This document shows, piece after piece, positions 10,401-19,420 of a stretch of DNA of 64,000 bases. A model generated the notes under the pieces. It made no database searches. It was not told where the DNA came from and saw only the letters and a list, made by a program, of their open reading frames with translations. The position numbers and the translations under genes are program-made. Position 1 is the stretch's first letter. Each line of letters opens with the position of its first letter. Where the stretch lies: NCBI GenBank assembly GCA_017471965.1, contig JAFURF010000070.1, positions 1 through 64,000 of the forward strand, given 5' to 3'. The stretch comes from Bacteroidales bacterium (GTDB taxonomy: Bacteria; Bacteroidota; Bacteroidia; Bacteroidales; UBA932).

Positions 10401-10908
10401 CACTGAGGTCATACATGATGCAGATGGCGCGGGAATGTCTGTTGGCAGATTCCATGGCAGAATCGAGGACCTTGTTGAAATGCCTCTTTCCGCTCTTGCC
10501 CTTGATTTCTGCGACGAAGCGCTGCATGAAGACTCCGTCGATGCCGTACTCTTCCATCCACCTGAAATGAGTCTCTACCGTAGATGCATCATATGAAGAA
10601 AAAGTATAGGCAGGAGTGCCGTCTTCGAAAACGAATTCGGTCTTGTGAAGTTTTTCATATTCAGACACCTCAGGCCACAGATCAATTGTACACGAACCCG
10701 GTTTGAAACCGTCTGGTCCCGTGTAGTGATACCATCCTCGACGTGCTCCGTCTTCAGGTGCATTGAACCAGCCCTGGTATCCAGCCATAACCAATCCTTT
10801 GTATGACTCGTATTTCTTTCCGCCCTCATATGTCCTGGCAGAGAGGCCAAGACAGCAGATAAGGACACCGATCAGTACTGTTAATCTCTTGCCCATACTT
10901 TTCTTCAT
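7480..10908 (-). CDS. Bimodular GH99/71-like + GH92 alpha-mannosidase
   Basis: A 1,142-residue secreted protein with a signal peptide (about residues 1-24). Residues about 30-415 are a GH99/GH71-like barrel: YKGLVMAGYQGWF near the start and MFDEIDEGTAIFK with Asp358, Glu359 and Glu362 near the end. Residues about 430-1120 are GH92: DYVNPYIG at the start, the Asn-Glu-Pro segment NEPSLHVPYLYNYAGQP, and GDEDGGGM with Asp1029, Glu1030 and Asp1031, which corresponds to the family's calcium-dependent exo-alpha-mannosidase signature. The GH92 entry segment NPYIGNISHLLVPTFP departs from the more usual glycine/histidine-rich form. Alpha-mannosidase activity for the GH92 half follows from the family. 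The GH99-like half is uncharacterised to my knowledge, and endo-acting cleavage of an alpha-linked backbone is inference. Confidence 0.9.
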   Translation of the reverse strand: MKKSMGKRLTVLIGVLICCLGLSARTYEGGKKYESYKGLVMAGYQGWFNAPEDGARRGWYHYTGPDGFKPGSCTIDLWPEVSEYEKLHKTEFVFEDGTPAYTFSSYDASTVETHFRWMEEYGIDGVFMQRFVAEIKGKSGKRHFNKVLDSAMESANRHSRAICIMYDLSGMHPGDENILIADIKELASRHSLFDHDSNPSYLYHNGKPLVTVWGVGFNDNRKYGYKEADAIITALEDMGFAIMLGVPTQWRTLDGDTIDDPVLHDLIRRCDVVMPWFVGRYNENTYTRYQPRIDADIKWVAANDVDYAPLCFPGFSWENMIRRGRGVQIDRNSGSFFWKQLHNVIASGAEMIYIAMFDEIDEGTAIFKCAHRVPVPAENSEFVPMDEDVPSDHYLFLAGEAGKMLRKEKPLQKTMPRKECATSPVCCAKEPVDYVNPYIGNISHLLVPTFPTVQLPNSMLRVYPERSDYTSERVNGLPVIVTNHRERSAFNLTPYQGDEPRPVKAYTYDNEKLTPYSFKVDIDDHNMGVHYALSHQSAIYQIDFRQEGKPVWLSVNSRGGEIRKNGRGVSGYQKLSGNTNVYLYLETEADPIQTKEIKADHNSCIALRFADGTTSVRLRYGVSFISEEQAQKNLRRELDSYDVEALAQAGRKVWNAALERIKVEGGSEDDKTVFYTSYYRTFERPICMSEDGRYFSAFDGKVHEDGGRPFYTDDWIWDTYRAAHPLRLLMDRGVEENILSSYLRMAEQMGNMWMPTFPEVTGDSRRMNSNHAVVTFADAVAKGLRVNVKKAYEAARKGMEEKTLAPWSGAPAGWLDKFYKENGYVPALKYGEEETDPNVHSFEKRQPVAVTLGTSYDQWALSILADRLGLEKETAYYQKCAHNYRNLYNPQTGFFHPKDKDGNWIEPFDYRWPGGMGAREFYGENNGWVYRWDVPHNVADLISLMGGKEKFVENLDRTFTEPLGKSKFEFFAQLPDHTGNVGQFSMANEPSLHVPYLYNYAGQPWKTQKRIRQMLKTWFRNDLMGVPGDEDGGGMTAFVVFSSLGFYPVTPGLPSYNIGSPLFENAKIVMSNGKVFEIVAENVSDENKYIQSATLNGEEWNKPWFSHDDIKEGARLVLVMGSTPNKAWGSSDDAVPPSIDNL

Positions 10909-10921
10909 GATAAAATAGTGA

Positions 10922-11878
10922 CTACCTGGTCTGCTCGACCATCTTGATGGTTCCGTCCTCGTTGTAATATAGTTTGTCTACGCAGATCGAACGGAGATTG
11001 CCCATACCGGAAAGATCCTTGTTGTGATAGAATGCAAACCACTCGCCCTTGTACTCCACGATCGAGCCATGGCTCGTATCACAGCCGGTAGGTCCGAGAT
11101 AAATGCCCTTGTATTCCCAAGGACCATAAGGTGAAGTACTTACAGCGTAGTTGAGACGGTTCTGCTGGCTTCCGTCAGGCATTATATGGTTGTCTGCATA
11201 TGAAATATAATACAGACCGTCACGCTTGTGCACCCATGTAGCCTCATGGAAGTCACGGAGACCTTCCATAGGACGAAGAGGCTCAGCGAGTTCGATCATG
11301 TTGTCCTTGAGTTTCGCCGCCACACATCTGCCGCCACCTCCATAATAGAAGTATGCCTGGCCATCATCGTCAACGAAGACACAAGGGTCGATCATTGCAA
11401 ATGTATCCTCGCCGAGGTCAAGGTAACCCTGGACTGTGAAGTTGGCAGCGGGCTCCTTGCTTGTCGCGATGCCGACCTTCCATGTGTTGTTCCAGTCGTC
11501 TCCGCTCGGATGCGGGAAGTAGAAATAGTAGGTGCCGTCCTTGTATGCGCAGTCAGGAGCCCACATGAAGCCTCCGTCCTTGCGTCCCCAAGGCACCTGT
11601 GAAGAGTGGAGTATCTCGCCATGGTCGGTCCAGTTGACCATATCGTCTGTCGAGAATACATGATAGCCGTCCATAAGGTCGCAACCGCGTGGCGGAGCAA
11701 CATCATGCGAAGGATACACATACAGACGTCCGTCCTCCCACACGTGGGCAGAAGGGTCTGCAGTGTAGATATGCGTCACGAACGGATTAGGTCCGAGTTC
11801 GATCGGCTTCTGTGCATTCCTGCATCCGGCAACGGACAGAACCGCAACCGATGCAAGTATCAATGTAATGTGTTTCAT
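10922..11878 (-). CDS. GH43 lipoprotein (single domain)
   Basis: A 318-residue lipoprotein with lipobox Cys19 and a single five-bladed GH43 propeller. The catalytic triad is Asp41 in YTADPSAHVW, Asp164 in IDPCVFVDDDG and Glu212 in FHEATWVHK. It is very similar over its whole length to the GH43 half of the SGNH-GH43 protein at 30,055-31,635, so these are paralogues duplicated within the locus. It lies 19 bp after the GH99-like gene and 13 bp before the GH99-like/GH92 gene, in one transcription unit. The expected activity is removal of arabinofuranose or xylose side chains at the cell surface or in the periplasm. The exact specificity cannot be read from sequence. Confidence 0.9.
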   Translation of the reverse strand: MKHITLILASVAVLSVAGCRNAQKPIELGPNPFVTHIYTADPSAHVWEDGRLYVYPSHDVAPPRGCDLMDGYHVFSTDDMVNWTDHGEILHSSQVPWGRKDGGFMWAPDCAYKDGTYYFYFPHPSGDDWNNTWKVGIATSKEPAANFTVQGYLDLGEDTFAMIDPCVFVDDDGQAYFYYGGGGRCVAAKLKDNMIELAEPLRPMEGLRDFHEATWVHKRDGLYYISYADNHIMPDGSQQNRLNYAVSTSPYGPWEYKGIYLGPTGCDTSHGSIVEYKGEWFAFYHNKDLSGMGNLRSICVDKLYYNEDGTIKMVEQTR

Positions 11879-11897
11879 TTCAAGTCTAGTGTTTCAG

Positions 11898-13433
11898 TTA
11901 TCTCTTAGGCTGTGAAGACTGCAGGTCGATCTGACTGCGCAGCATCTTTCCTGCCTGTCCTGTAAGCCAGAGGTAGTGGTCTGTAGGAAGATCGTCGTCT
12001 ATGCCTTCGAAGGTGATGCCAAGTTCGTCCTCAGAGCGGCACCAGCCGTCTGTAGGTTCCGGAGTGACAGGAGCATAAGAAATGAATACAGTGCTTGTAG
12101 TGTATCCGCCATACCCACTTTTATTTGTATATTTCACCCTCTCATTCTTAGGATTATATACAACATAGTAATCCTCTTCTGCATCATTGATAGGCACCTC
12201 GCTCTTGTGCATGCACTTGAAGATGGCAGTACCCTCGTCGATCTCGTCGAACATGGCGATATAGATGGACTCGCAGCCACGCTTGATGCAGTTGTGGAGC
12301 TGATGCCAGAAGAAGTCACCCTTTACACGTGAATTTCTGGTATAGTACGGATGCATGTTAAGGTCTGACGAACCCGGATGGCAATGAGGGACATAAAGTA
12401 CTCCTTCCTTCTTGCACCACTCGAGGTCCTTGCTGATCATGCCGGCAAAACCGCCTTCGTTTCCACCGTTGTCATAGCCGTTGATGTCACCGAAACGTCC
12501 TACATACCATGGCATGATGGCATCCACATCCTTGATGAGTTTGTGAAGGCTCAACTTTCCTGGAGTGTAGGTATCTCCACCGCCGGCGCGCCAGTAAGTG
12601 GTAACACCAAGCATGATGCTCCATCCCTGCTCCTGCAGGCCGTCAACGAGTTTCTGGATGTCGGCATTGTCATAACCTCTTTCCGTAGGATTGAAACCTA
12701 CACCCCAGAGAGCAAGCATTGGCTTTCCGTTCTCATGAATGTAATACTTCTGTACGGAAGCATAAGTGTCGTAAAGGAACTTCGCATCAGCCAATACCTT
12801 CTCATAACGGTTAGGATTGTATCCGCCCAGGTCATACATCACTCCGATAGCCCTCTGATACTGATCGGAACCCTTCATAGCATTTGCAAGAACCTTGTTG
12901 AAATGATCCCTTCCGTCAGGATTGTCGATGACCTCGCCTACGAAACGCTGCATCCATACTCCGTCTATGCCATAGTCCTTGAGCCATTTGAAATGGAGAA
13001 GGACAGTGGACTCATCATAAGAACTGAATACCTGTGCCGTAGAACCGTCAGCAAACTTGAACTCGGTATCATACCTCACCTCGTACTCTGTCATATCCGG
13101 CCACATATCGATACTGTTGCGAAGAACACCTGGCTTGAACATATCGTTTTCGCGGTAATGATACCATTCGGTATTCTTATGCTTTGCATGAGAACAGCCG
13201 TCTCCCGGTGCACCGAACCATCCCTGATATCCGGCCATCACAAGACCTTTATAGGTCGTATAAGGCTGACCGTCTTCATGGATAGGGACATCTGCTCGAG
13301 GATCCTCTGCAGGCACTTCAGGGACCGGGTCCTTCTCTATTGCAGGCGGTATCTCGTCTTCTGGCTTGTTGCACGAGAAGCAGGCGGTAAGCATCGCCAC
13401 CATCATCAATATGCTTGTGTGTTTCAGTGTCAT
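11898..13433 (-). CDS. GH99/GH71-like lipoprotein
   Basis: A 511-residue lipoprotein (lipobox Cys21) with a tether containing IPPAIEKD. The catalytic-type domain starts at TYKGLVMAGYQGWFGAPG (residues about 60-76) and contains MFDEIDEGTAIFKC (Asp396, Glu397, Glu400), nearly identical to the same segment in the other two GH99-like proteins of the window. It has an extra ~55-residue segment near the C-terminus, rich in Tyr and Asp, between the catalytic motif and the shared ending DHYLWLTGQAGKMLR. GH99 and GH71 enzymes cleave alpha-mannosidic and alpha-1,3-glucosidic bonds respectively; this subgroup is uncharacterised as far as I know. It follows the susCD-DUF3823 block after a hairpin (13,452-13,480). 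Confidence 0.82.
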   Translation of the reverse strand: MTLKHTSILMMVAMLTACFSCNKPEDEIPPAIEKDPVPEVPAEDPRADVPIHEDGQPYTTYKGLVMAGYQGWFGAPGDGCSHAKHKNTEWYHYRENDMFKPGVLRNSIDMWPDMTEYEVRYDTEFKFADGSTAQVFSSYDESTVLLHFKWLKDYGIDGVWMQRFVGEVIDNPDGRDHFNKVLANAMKGSDQYQRAIGVMYDLGGYNPNRYEKVLADAKFLYDTYASVQKYYIHENGKPMLALWGVGFNPTERGYDNADIQKLVDGLQEQGWSIMLGVTTYWRAGGGDTYTPGKLSLHKLIKDVDAIMPWYVGRFGDINGYDNGGNEGGFAGMISKDLEWCKKEGVLYVPHCHPGSSDLNMHPYYTRNSRVKGDFFWHQLHNCIKRGCESIYIAMFDEIDEGTAIFKCMHKSEVPINDAEEDYYVVYNPKNERVKYTNKSGYGGYTTSTVFISYAPVTPEPTDGWCRSEDELGITFEGIDDDLPTDHYLWLTGQAGKMLRSQIDLQSSQPKR

Positions 13434-13451
13434 GAATGTCTTGATTTTAAA

Positions 13452-13480
13452 GCCGGGAGCCGCTATATGCCACTCCCGGC
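13452..13480 (-). terminator. Terminator-like hairpin between the DUF3823 gene and the GH99-like gene
   Basis: An 8-bp GC-rich stem (13,452-13,459 with 13,473-13,480) is followed on the minus strand by TTTAAAATC. All genes here point the same way with no obvious new promoter. It probably acts as a partial terminator or an RNA-end stabiliser that lowers expression of the enzyme genes relative to susCD. Confidence 0.45.
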
Positions 13481-13515
13481 AATACCAACATATTATTAAC
13501 CTATACTAACACCGT

Positions 13516-14247
13516 CTAGTTCTGAGGGATCTCCAACTTTACAATCTCTGTATAGTTGTACTTCTCGAAGGTATCCTTCACCCTGGCGCCCATTCTCACG
13601 AAATAGGTGTAGCCTGGCTTCACATAGATCTTGAATTCGTACACCTCGCTCTTTCCGTCGTCAAGTTTCTTCACCTTATCCCATGTAGCATTTATATTCT
13701 TCTTGTATGCAGCAATTGAAGAATAATATCCTATGCAGTTTGCAGCACCGCAGAACTGCTCGAGACTCAGGAAAGGTCGGATGTCATTGATTCTTGGAAG
13801 GCCTTCTGCAACAGGAGCATCGATACGACATGACACCTTGATGGAGTCTGCAGCAACGACCTCAGCCTTGAAGTCAAAGAGGGTAAGGTATGGAGTGACT
13901 GTGAAGTCCTTAGTCACCTTTCCGCCTATGCCGACACGTACAGTGTCTGCAGGCCACCATGCCCCTTCAGGGACTACGTCGTAGGTACCTTTGAAGAGTT
14001 TGGTATTGTTGAAAGTACCGTCCTGCTTCACCGGGATGTTCTGTTCTCCGGGATTGAGACTGTAACTCTTCTCCCAGATACGGATACGGCATTCTCCCTG
14101 GTCGGCAAGGATATTCTTGCCGGTGGTCGAATCTATGATGCGGCCGGTGAAATGCGAGTCAGGACCGTCAAAGTTGTCGATTTCCATGCACGATGACACG
14201 AAGAGTGCCGAAGCGCAGACAAACAGACTGTAAAATATCTTTTTCAT
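13516..14247 (-). CDS. DUF3823-type surface lipoprotein
   Basis: A 243-residue lipoprotein with a signal peptide and lipobox Cys at 20 (FVSSCMEIDNFDGPD). It resembles the DUF3823 family, which is found directly downstream of susD in many Bacteroidetes PULs. An N-terminal region about 30-115 looks like a carboxypeptidase-regulatory-type sandwich (FTGRIIDSTTGKNIL), and a second beta-rich domain ends with VKLEIPQN. Its position after susD, with 18 bp between them, suggests a surface glycan-binding protein working with the SusCD pair. No enzymatic motif is visible and the ligand is unknown. Confidence 0.75.
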   Translation of the reverse strand: MKKIFYSLFVCASALFVSSCMEIDNFDGPDSHFTGRIIDSTTGKNILADQGECRIRIWEKSYSLNPGEQNIPVKQDGTFNNTKLFKGTYDVVPEGAWWPADTVRVGIGGKVTKDFTVTPYLTLFDFKAEVVAADSIKVSCRIDAPVAEGLPRINDIRPFLSLEQFCGAANCIGYYSSIAAYKKNINATWDKVKKLDDGKSEVYEFKIYVKPGYTYFVRMGARVKDTFEKYNYTEIVKLEIPQN

Positions 14248-14265
14248 ACTGACAAGATTTATCTA

Positions 14266-16251
14266 TTAATAACCGTCGTTTCTGATGATGTTCGGGTTCT
14301 TGCTGATCTCGCCGCCCGGCATCTGCTCATAATACCATTTCTTGTCGAAAGTCACCTTTCTTCCGTGCAGATTGACCTCATTGAGATAGATCCATTTACC
14401 CTCTGAGAGAACGTAATATGGAAGGAGAGCATGAGTATATACTCCGTCCTGGAACATGATGTCAGCAACTCTCCATCTGCGGATATCGAAGATACGGTGG
14501 TTCTCGAAGCAGAGTTCTCGTGCACGCTCGTCACGGATGTACTGAAGGTTCTCGTCGATTGGGAAACCGTAAACAGCCGTACCAAGGTCAGCAGGTGCAC
14601 CATTATACTGATACTCAGTAGCACCGGCACGTCTGCGAAGTTCATTCACATGCTCGATCGCCTCTTTCTTGAGGTTTTCGTCACCACGGATCAGACCGAG
14701 TTCGTAAGCAGCCTCTGCCCAGTTGCATAGGATCTCACCATAACGGAACACCTTCCATGACTGAGTACTTCCGAAGAGCTGGCGGTCTGCAGGGTTGATA
14801 CCTGTATCAATATATTTACGGATGAATGTACCCATATAGGTATATCCCTCGTCACCAACGCCTTCTGCAAGACCGTGAGCACCTGAAACCTTGACTGTCT
14901 GGCCGTTGATCTCCTTGGACTGTCCAGGCTGCGGCATTCTGTGACGATACTGGTCAGTGTATGCATTCACACTACCGCCCACTTCCTCTGTTCCGTCAGC
15001 AGCGGTTCCCGGATACTCGGAGTATACACCTGCCTGAACATCGATCACTGTACCTGACACTGACTCGGTCATGCCTGAGAAGAAGAAGTTAGCCTTACAT
15101 CTTGGCTCCATGCCGTTCTTCCATATGTCTGAAGGATCATCAAAGCGTACAGGATTGCCATTCTCATCAGTTATTGCAGGGAGTTCAAAGAGACTGATGA
15201 GTTCCCATGACGGCTGGATGGCAGCACCTACAGAACTTGAAAGGTTCGTTCCGATAGGAAGAGTCATGGCATCCCAGCAGTGGAAGAGGTTGGTATTCCA
15301 TGGAGTGGTGGTCTTAGGACCATACTGCTTTACCATGATGTCCTCTGTAGCACTGTTGTCCTTAAGGAATACATCTATATAATTCTGCTCCTTATCTGCG
15401 CCTTCAAGAAGTTTGAAGCCGGCATCCTTGAGGAATTTGCAGGCATCGTATGAATACTGGAAGAATTCCTCGGCATATTCCTCAGGCATGGTCATCAGAC
15501 CTGCATCCACTGCATTACCTGTGGTAGGAATGTACTGGCTGTACTTTGCAATCGAACCTGCATAAAGCATCGCACGGCTCATGAGGGCTGCAGCAGCATA
15601 CCTGTTCGCACGTCCGAGTTCTGCCTTTGAAGCAGTAGCATTCTCCATAGCGAACTTGAGGTCCTCATAGATGAACTTCCAACTGTCATACTCTGTACTT
15701 CTAGGGAGTTGGAGTTCTTCAGCGGGAGCCTTAGGGTCCATCACCTTGTCCACGAGCGGAACACCACCGTAACGCTTAACGATACCGAAGTAATAGAAAG
15801 CACGGAGGAAATGAGCCTCACCCATAAGGGCATTGTACTCTTCTTCCTTGTAGTTATCCTTATAATTAGGAAGTTGCTCGATCATGTTGTTGATGTCGCG
15901 GATACGGTCGTATGGCCAGTAACCCCAACTGTCACCGTATGAAAGGCCACGTCCGCATGCCTCGGCTGCAGCAGAAGCAGCACTGGACTTCTGAGCCTGC
16001 CACTGGTTACCGCCATGCCAGCCTCCAGCATACACTGTAGCATAACCTCTCTGATCTCCGTTCTGGCCGTAGTTGAAGTCCTCGATCGGAAGATCCTGAT
16101 ATGCAAGTGCAAGATATTTCTTGACACCGTTGTCAGACGACAGCAGGACATTCTCGTAGATGAGTCCCTTTGGCTCAAGATCGAGAGTCTGGCATGCAAG
16201 GGCCATGAATCCCAACGCTATCGCTGCGGTTATATATTTGAATGTCTTCAT
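14266..16251 (-). CDS. SusD/RagB-family nutrient-binding lipoprotein
   Basis: A 661-residue lipoprotein with signal peptide and lipobox Cys20 (GFMALACQTLDLEPKG). It has the typical SusD order: a helical TPR-like N-terminal half with the segment LMGEAHFLRAFYYFGIVKRYGG, and a C-terminal segment with FRYGEILCNWAEAAYELG and RRRAGATEYQ, then RDERARELCFENHRIFDIRRW. At 661 residues it is longer than most SusD proteins (about 500-600). SusD proteins cap the SusC transporter and deliver oligosaccharides into it. The start lies 5 bp after the susC stop, so the two are translated together. It uses the name SusD only in the family sense; the substrate is not starch by any evidence here. Confidence 0.93.
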   Translation of the reverse strand: MKTFKYITAAIALGFMALACQTLDLEPKGLIYENVLLSSDNGVKKYLALAYQDLPIEDFNYGQNGDQRGYATVYAGGWHGGNQWQAQKSSAASAAAEACGRGLSYGDSWGYWPYDRIRDINNMIEQLPNYKDNYKEEEYNALMGEAHFLRAFYYFGIVKRYGGVPLVDKVMDPKAPAEELQLPRSTEYDSWKFIYEDLKFAMENATASKAELGRANRYAAAALMSRAMLYAGSIAKYSQYIPTTGNAVDAGLMTMPEEYAEEFFQYSYDACKFLKDAGFKLLEGADKEQNYIDVFLKDNSATEDIMVKQYGPKTTTPWNTNLFHCWDAMTLPIGTNLSSSVGAAIQPSWELISLFELPAITDENGNPVRFDDPSDIWKNGMEPRCKANFFFSGMTESVSGTVIDVQAGVYSEYPGTAADGTEEVGGSVNAYTDQYRHRMPQPGQSKEINGQTVKVSGAHGLAEGVGDEGYTYMGTFIRKYIDTGINPADRQLFGSTQSWKVFRYGEILCNWAEAAYELGLIRGDENLKKEAIEHVNELRRRAGATEYQYNGAPADLGTAVYGFPIDENLQYIRDERARELCFENHRIFDIRRWRVADIMFQDGVYTHALLPYYVLSEGKWIYLNEVNLHGRKVTFDKKWYYEQMPGGEISKNPNIIRNDGY

Positions 16252-16256
16252 GTCTG

Positions 16257-19200
16257 TTAGAATTTAATGGTTGCACCGAAGTTGAATACCCTGTTGACAG
16301 GATAGTTGTAGAAGGCAACTCCTGAGTTACTTGCTCCACCTGACTTACCAGGTCTCTCCGGGTCAATGTTCTTAAGTCCCGAGAAGGTCAGGAGGTTGTA
16401 TGCATTGACATAGAGACGGAGGTTCTGGATCTTTGCCTTCTTCATCCATTTCTTAGGGAAGGTATAGCCCACTTCAAGGGTCTTGAGACGCACGTAAGAA
16501 GTGTTCTTGATACCGGTAGACCAACTGTTGAAACTGTGTGAAGTAGCAGGGTAAAGTCCCTCGATCCACACTGTATTAGGGTTCCATGGGTCATCTGACG
16601 GGCTTGCTGTATGCCATCTGTCCTTGTAGATGTCGAGAGCGGCACCACCGTTGAAAGGTCCTACCTCTGTGAAGACCTCGTCATATGCACTGTATACGCC
16701 TGCAGCACCCTGGAAGTTTGCAGAAAGGTCGATTCCCTTCCACTCGAGACCGATAGTGAGACCGTAGTTGAAAACAGGGAGGTTATATGTTGCTACAGGA
16801 TGAGAGTCATCGCCGTTGATCACACCGTCACCGTTCCAGTCCTCATACCAGTAGTCACCAGGGAGGGTACCCTGACCTGTAGGAGTGCCGCTATAGCGGA
16901 TCTCATCCCATGATGAGAAACGTCCGCCTTCCTGAACAGACATCCAGATGTCCTTGTTACGTCCTGATGCACCTGTATCACGCCACTCTGCCATAGAGTT
17001 GTTGTAGGTACCCTTCATTCTGAAGCCATAACGGCTCTTTGCTGCAGAAATCTGACCGTTCACCCAATAAGTCAGGTCATTGATGCGGTTTCTGTGTCCG
17101 AGGGAGATTTCCCATCCGAAAGTCATATCGCTCTCGAGGTTCTCCTGAGGAAGAGATGCACCCACGATGTCAGGAACGACAGCAGATGAAGTTGCGAAGA
17201 GACCGTCACGGTCACGACGGAAGAGTTCGAATGTACCTGTGAGCCTGCCTCTCCAGAAGTCCATATCGAGACCCACGTTGTAAGTAGTCGCGGTATACCA
17301 TGTAAGGTTAGGATTAGGGATGGATGTCGCTGATACACCGGCCATATACTTGCCGTTATAGAAGTATCCGATCTGATCCTTGTTGATGTTGTAGGCAACA
17401 ACTGTCTGAGGGTAGGTACTTGCACCGCCGTCATCTCCCATCATACCGTATGAAGCACGGAGTTTGAGGTTGGTGATGAAGTCTACGTTATCCTTCACCC
17501 ATGGCTCCTCACTGATGCGCCATCCGGCAGAAACTGCAGGGAAGAATCCCCAACGCGAGTTCTTAGGGAATGATGAAGAAGCATCGGCACGGAATGAGAA
17601 GTCAACCATGTATTTACCCTTGTAGTCATAGTTTGCACGACCCACGAATGCGCGACGGCTCTTGTCGCCGGCTCCGCTCATCGAGCCTACCTGCTCGTCA
17701 TCCTCACCGTAGATGAGGTACTGACCGTCAAGAAGCATCACTCTCTGAGCATAGAAGTTGTCCCATGAGTTGTACTGCTCTTCATAAAGGGCCATCGCAC
17801 TCACACTGTGGTCGCCGAACTTGTTGGCGTAGTTGATCGAGAGTTGCATCACAGTACCGTAATTAGGGTCTGTGCTTCTGTTGAGATAACTGTCCGCATT
17901 GCGTACGAAACTCTCAAGTTCACCTTCTGCAGTACGGTTATAGAGGTTGTATGTCCTCTTGTACTGAGTATTGTTGGTAGTGTAGTAGTCGTAACTGTAG
18001 AATCCCTTTACATTGAGCCCCTTTACGCCAGGAATGTCATACTGGAGGGTGAGGGAACCGTTGAGGTTCTGCCTCTTCTCCTGTCGGTAACCTGTGAGGT
18101 CGCTGTCGATGGCAGCAACAGGGTTCTCGCTCTCAAGCATTTCCGTGTCATATGCAGGATAATCATGATTTCCGTCCACATATGCATTGGCTGTCGGCTT
18201 ATAGGTCCAGGCCTTCTTATACACAGCCCAGATGTCTGTGAAAGGCTGGTTCTTCTCGTCCATATATCCGCTGAGTTGAACACTAGCCTTGAGTCTCTCA
18301 GTGACCTTCACGTCAACGTTGCTACGGAAGTTCCATCTGTTATAGTTCAGTGAGCCACTCTTGTAGGCACCCATCTGGTCCATGTAACCGAGATTGAAGA
18401 AGTAGTTCACACGGTCGTTACCTCCGTTGAGGCTCACGTTGTACTGTGACTGAGGGACAGTCTCGTGGAAGAGTTCTTCTGTCCAGTTGGTACCAGGATT
18501 GCCAGCCGCACTGTATGCGAACATCTGCTCCCATGTGTACTTAGGAGTCACACTTCCAAGGTATGCAGCGTCACTCCAACGGTTTCTCTCCTTCTCGTTC
18601 ATAAGGAGCATGTGGTCTGTTGCAGAAGCGGTCTCAGGTATATAAAGGAAAGACTGGATACCGTAGTTGGCCGAGAAAGTGATGTCGAACTTGCCTTCGC
18701 CGTCTGTACCGTGCTTGGTGGTAACGAGGATGACACCGTTTGCAGCACGCACACCATAGATGGCTGCAGATGCGTCCTTGAGGACTGAAACGGACTCGAT
18801 CTCGTTTGCATCCATACGTGAGAAGTAAGCCTGGTCACGAGGAATACCGTCAACGACTATAAGAGGAGTACCGCCCATGCCTCGGATATCGATGGCATTG
18901 TCGAACTCACCCGGCTGCGCACTTCTCTGGGAGATGCGTACGCCAGGGATCTTACCGGTAAGCATGTTCACCACGTTCTCGTTCTTTGTCACAGCCATCT
19001 CGGTATTGGTGACTGCAGACACGGCACCTGTAAGGGTAGCCTTCTTCTGTACGCCGTAACCCACAACGACAGTCTCTTCAAGAAGTTCACTGTCAGGATA
19101 GAGGACAACCTTCAGCGATGTCGATGAAGCCTTCACCTTGGCATCTTCGAAACCGATGAAAGAAACGACCAGAGTCTCATCGGCACCAGCGTCAATGACG

Positions 19201-19385
19201 AAGTTACCGTCGAGATCGGTGCTGACACCACGTGTGGTACCAGCGACCATAACGCTTGCTCCCGCGACAGGCTCACCTGTATCGTCAGCAACCGTACCCT
19301 TTACGGCACGCTGCTGAGCCGACAGAGGCAATGCCATGAGCACGCAGGCCAGCGCTAGCGTCATTATTTTAAAGAATTGTTTCAT
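16257..19385 (-). CDS. SusC/RagA-family TonB-linked outer-membrane transporter
   Basis: A 1,042-residue outer-membrane protein. It has a signal peptide (about 1-23), a carboxypeptidase-regulatory-like domain (about 28-105, VKGTVADDTGEPVAGASV) and a TonB-box region with EETVVVGYGVQKK. A plug follows (about 115-235, with RGMGGTPLIVVDG and SVLKDASAAIYGVRAANGV). A 22-strand-type barrel then runs to the C-terminal aromatic FNFGATIKF. It imports oligosaccharides across the outer membrane using TonB energy. Its gene follows a stem-loop at 19,421-19,453 and precedes susD. The susCD pair defines this region as a PUL. Confidence 0.96.
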   Translation of the reverse strand: MKQFFKIMTLALACVLMALPLSAQQRAVKGTVADDTGEPVAGASVMVAGTTRGVSTDLDGNFVIDAGADETLVVSFIGFEDAKVKASSTSLKVVLYPDSELLEETVVVGYGVQKKATLTGAVSAVTNTEMAVTKNENVVNMLTGKIPGVRISQRSAQPGEFDNAIDIRGMGGTPLIVVDGIPRDQAYFSRMDANEIESVSVLKDASAAIYGVRAANGVILVTTKHGTDGEGKFDITFSANYGIQSFLYIPETASATDHMLLMNEKERNRWSDAAYLGSVTPKYTWEQMFAYSAAGNPGTNWTEELFHETVPQSQYNVSLNGGNDRVNYFFNLGYMDQMGAYKSGSLNYNRWNFRSNVDVKVTERLKASVQLSGYMDEKNQPFTDIWAVYKKAWTYKPTANAYVDGNHDYPAYDTEMLESENPVAAIDSDLTGYRQEKRQNLNGSLTLQYDIPGVKGLNVKGFYSYDYYTTNNTQYKRTYNLYNRTAEGELESFVRNADSYLNRSTDPNYGTVMQLSINYANKFGDHSVSAMALYEEQYNSWDNFYAQRVMLLDGQYLIYGEDDEQVGSMSGAGDKSRRAFVGRANYDYKGKYMVDFSFRADASSSFPKNSRWGFFPAVSAGWRISEEPWVKDNVDFITNLKLRASYGMMGDDGGASTYPQTVVAYNINKDQIGYFYNGKYMAGVSATSIPNPNLTWYTATTYNVGLDMDFWRGRLTGTFELFRRDRDGLFATSSAVVPDIVGASLPQENLESDMTFGWEISLGHRNRINDLTYWVNGQISAAKSRYGFRMKGTYNNSMAEWRDTGASGRNKDIWMSVQEGGRFSSWDEIRYSGTPTGQGTLPGDYWYEDWNGDGVINGDDSHPVATYNLPVFNYGLTIGLEWKGIDLSANFQGAAGVYSAYDEVFTEVGPFNGGAALDIYKDRWHTASPSDDPWNPNTVWIEGLYPATSHSFNSWSTGIKNTSYVRLKTLEVGYTFPKKWMKKAKIQNLRLYVNAYNLLTFSGLKNIDPERPGKSGGASNSGVAFYNYPVNRVFNFGATIKF

Positions 19386-19420
19386 GGTCTGATTTTCTGT
19401 TAGTGAAAAAAGTTCAATAC

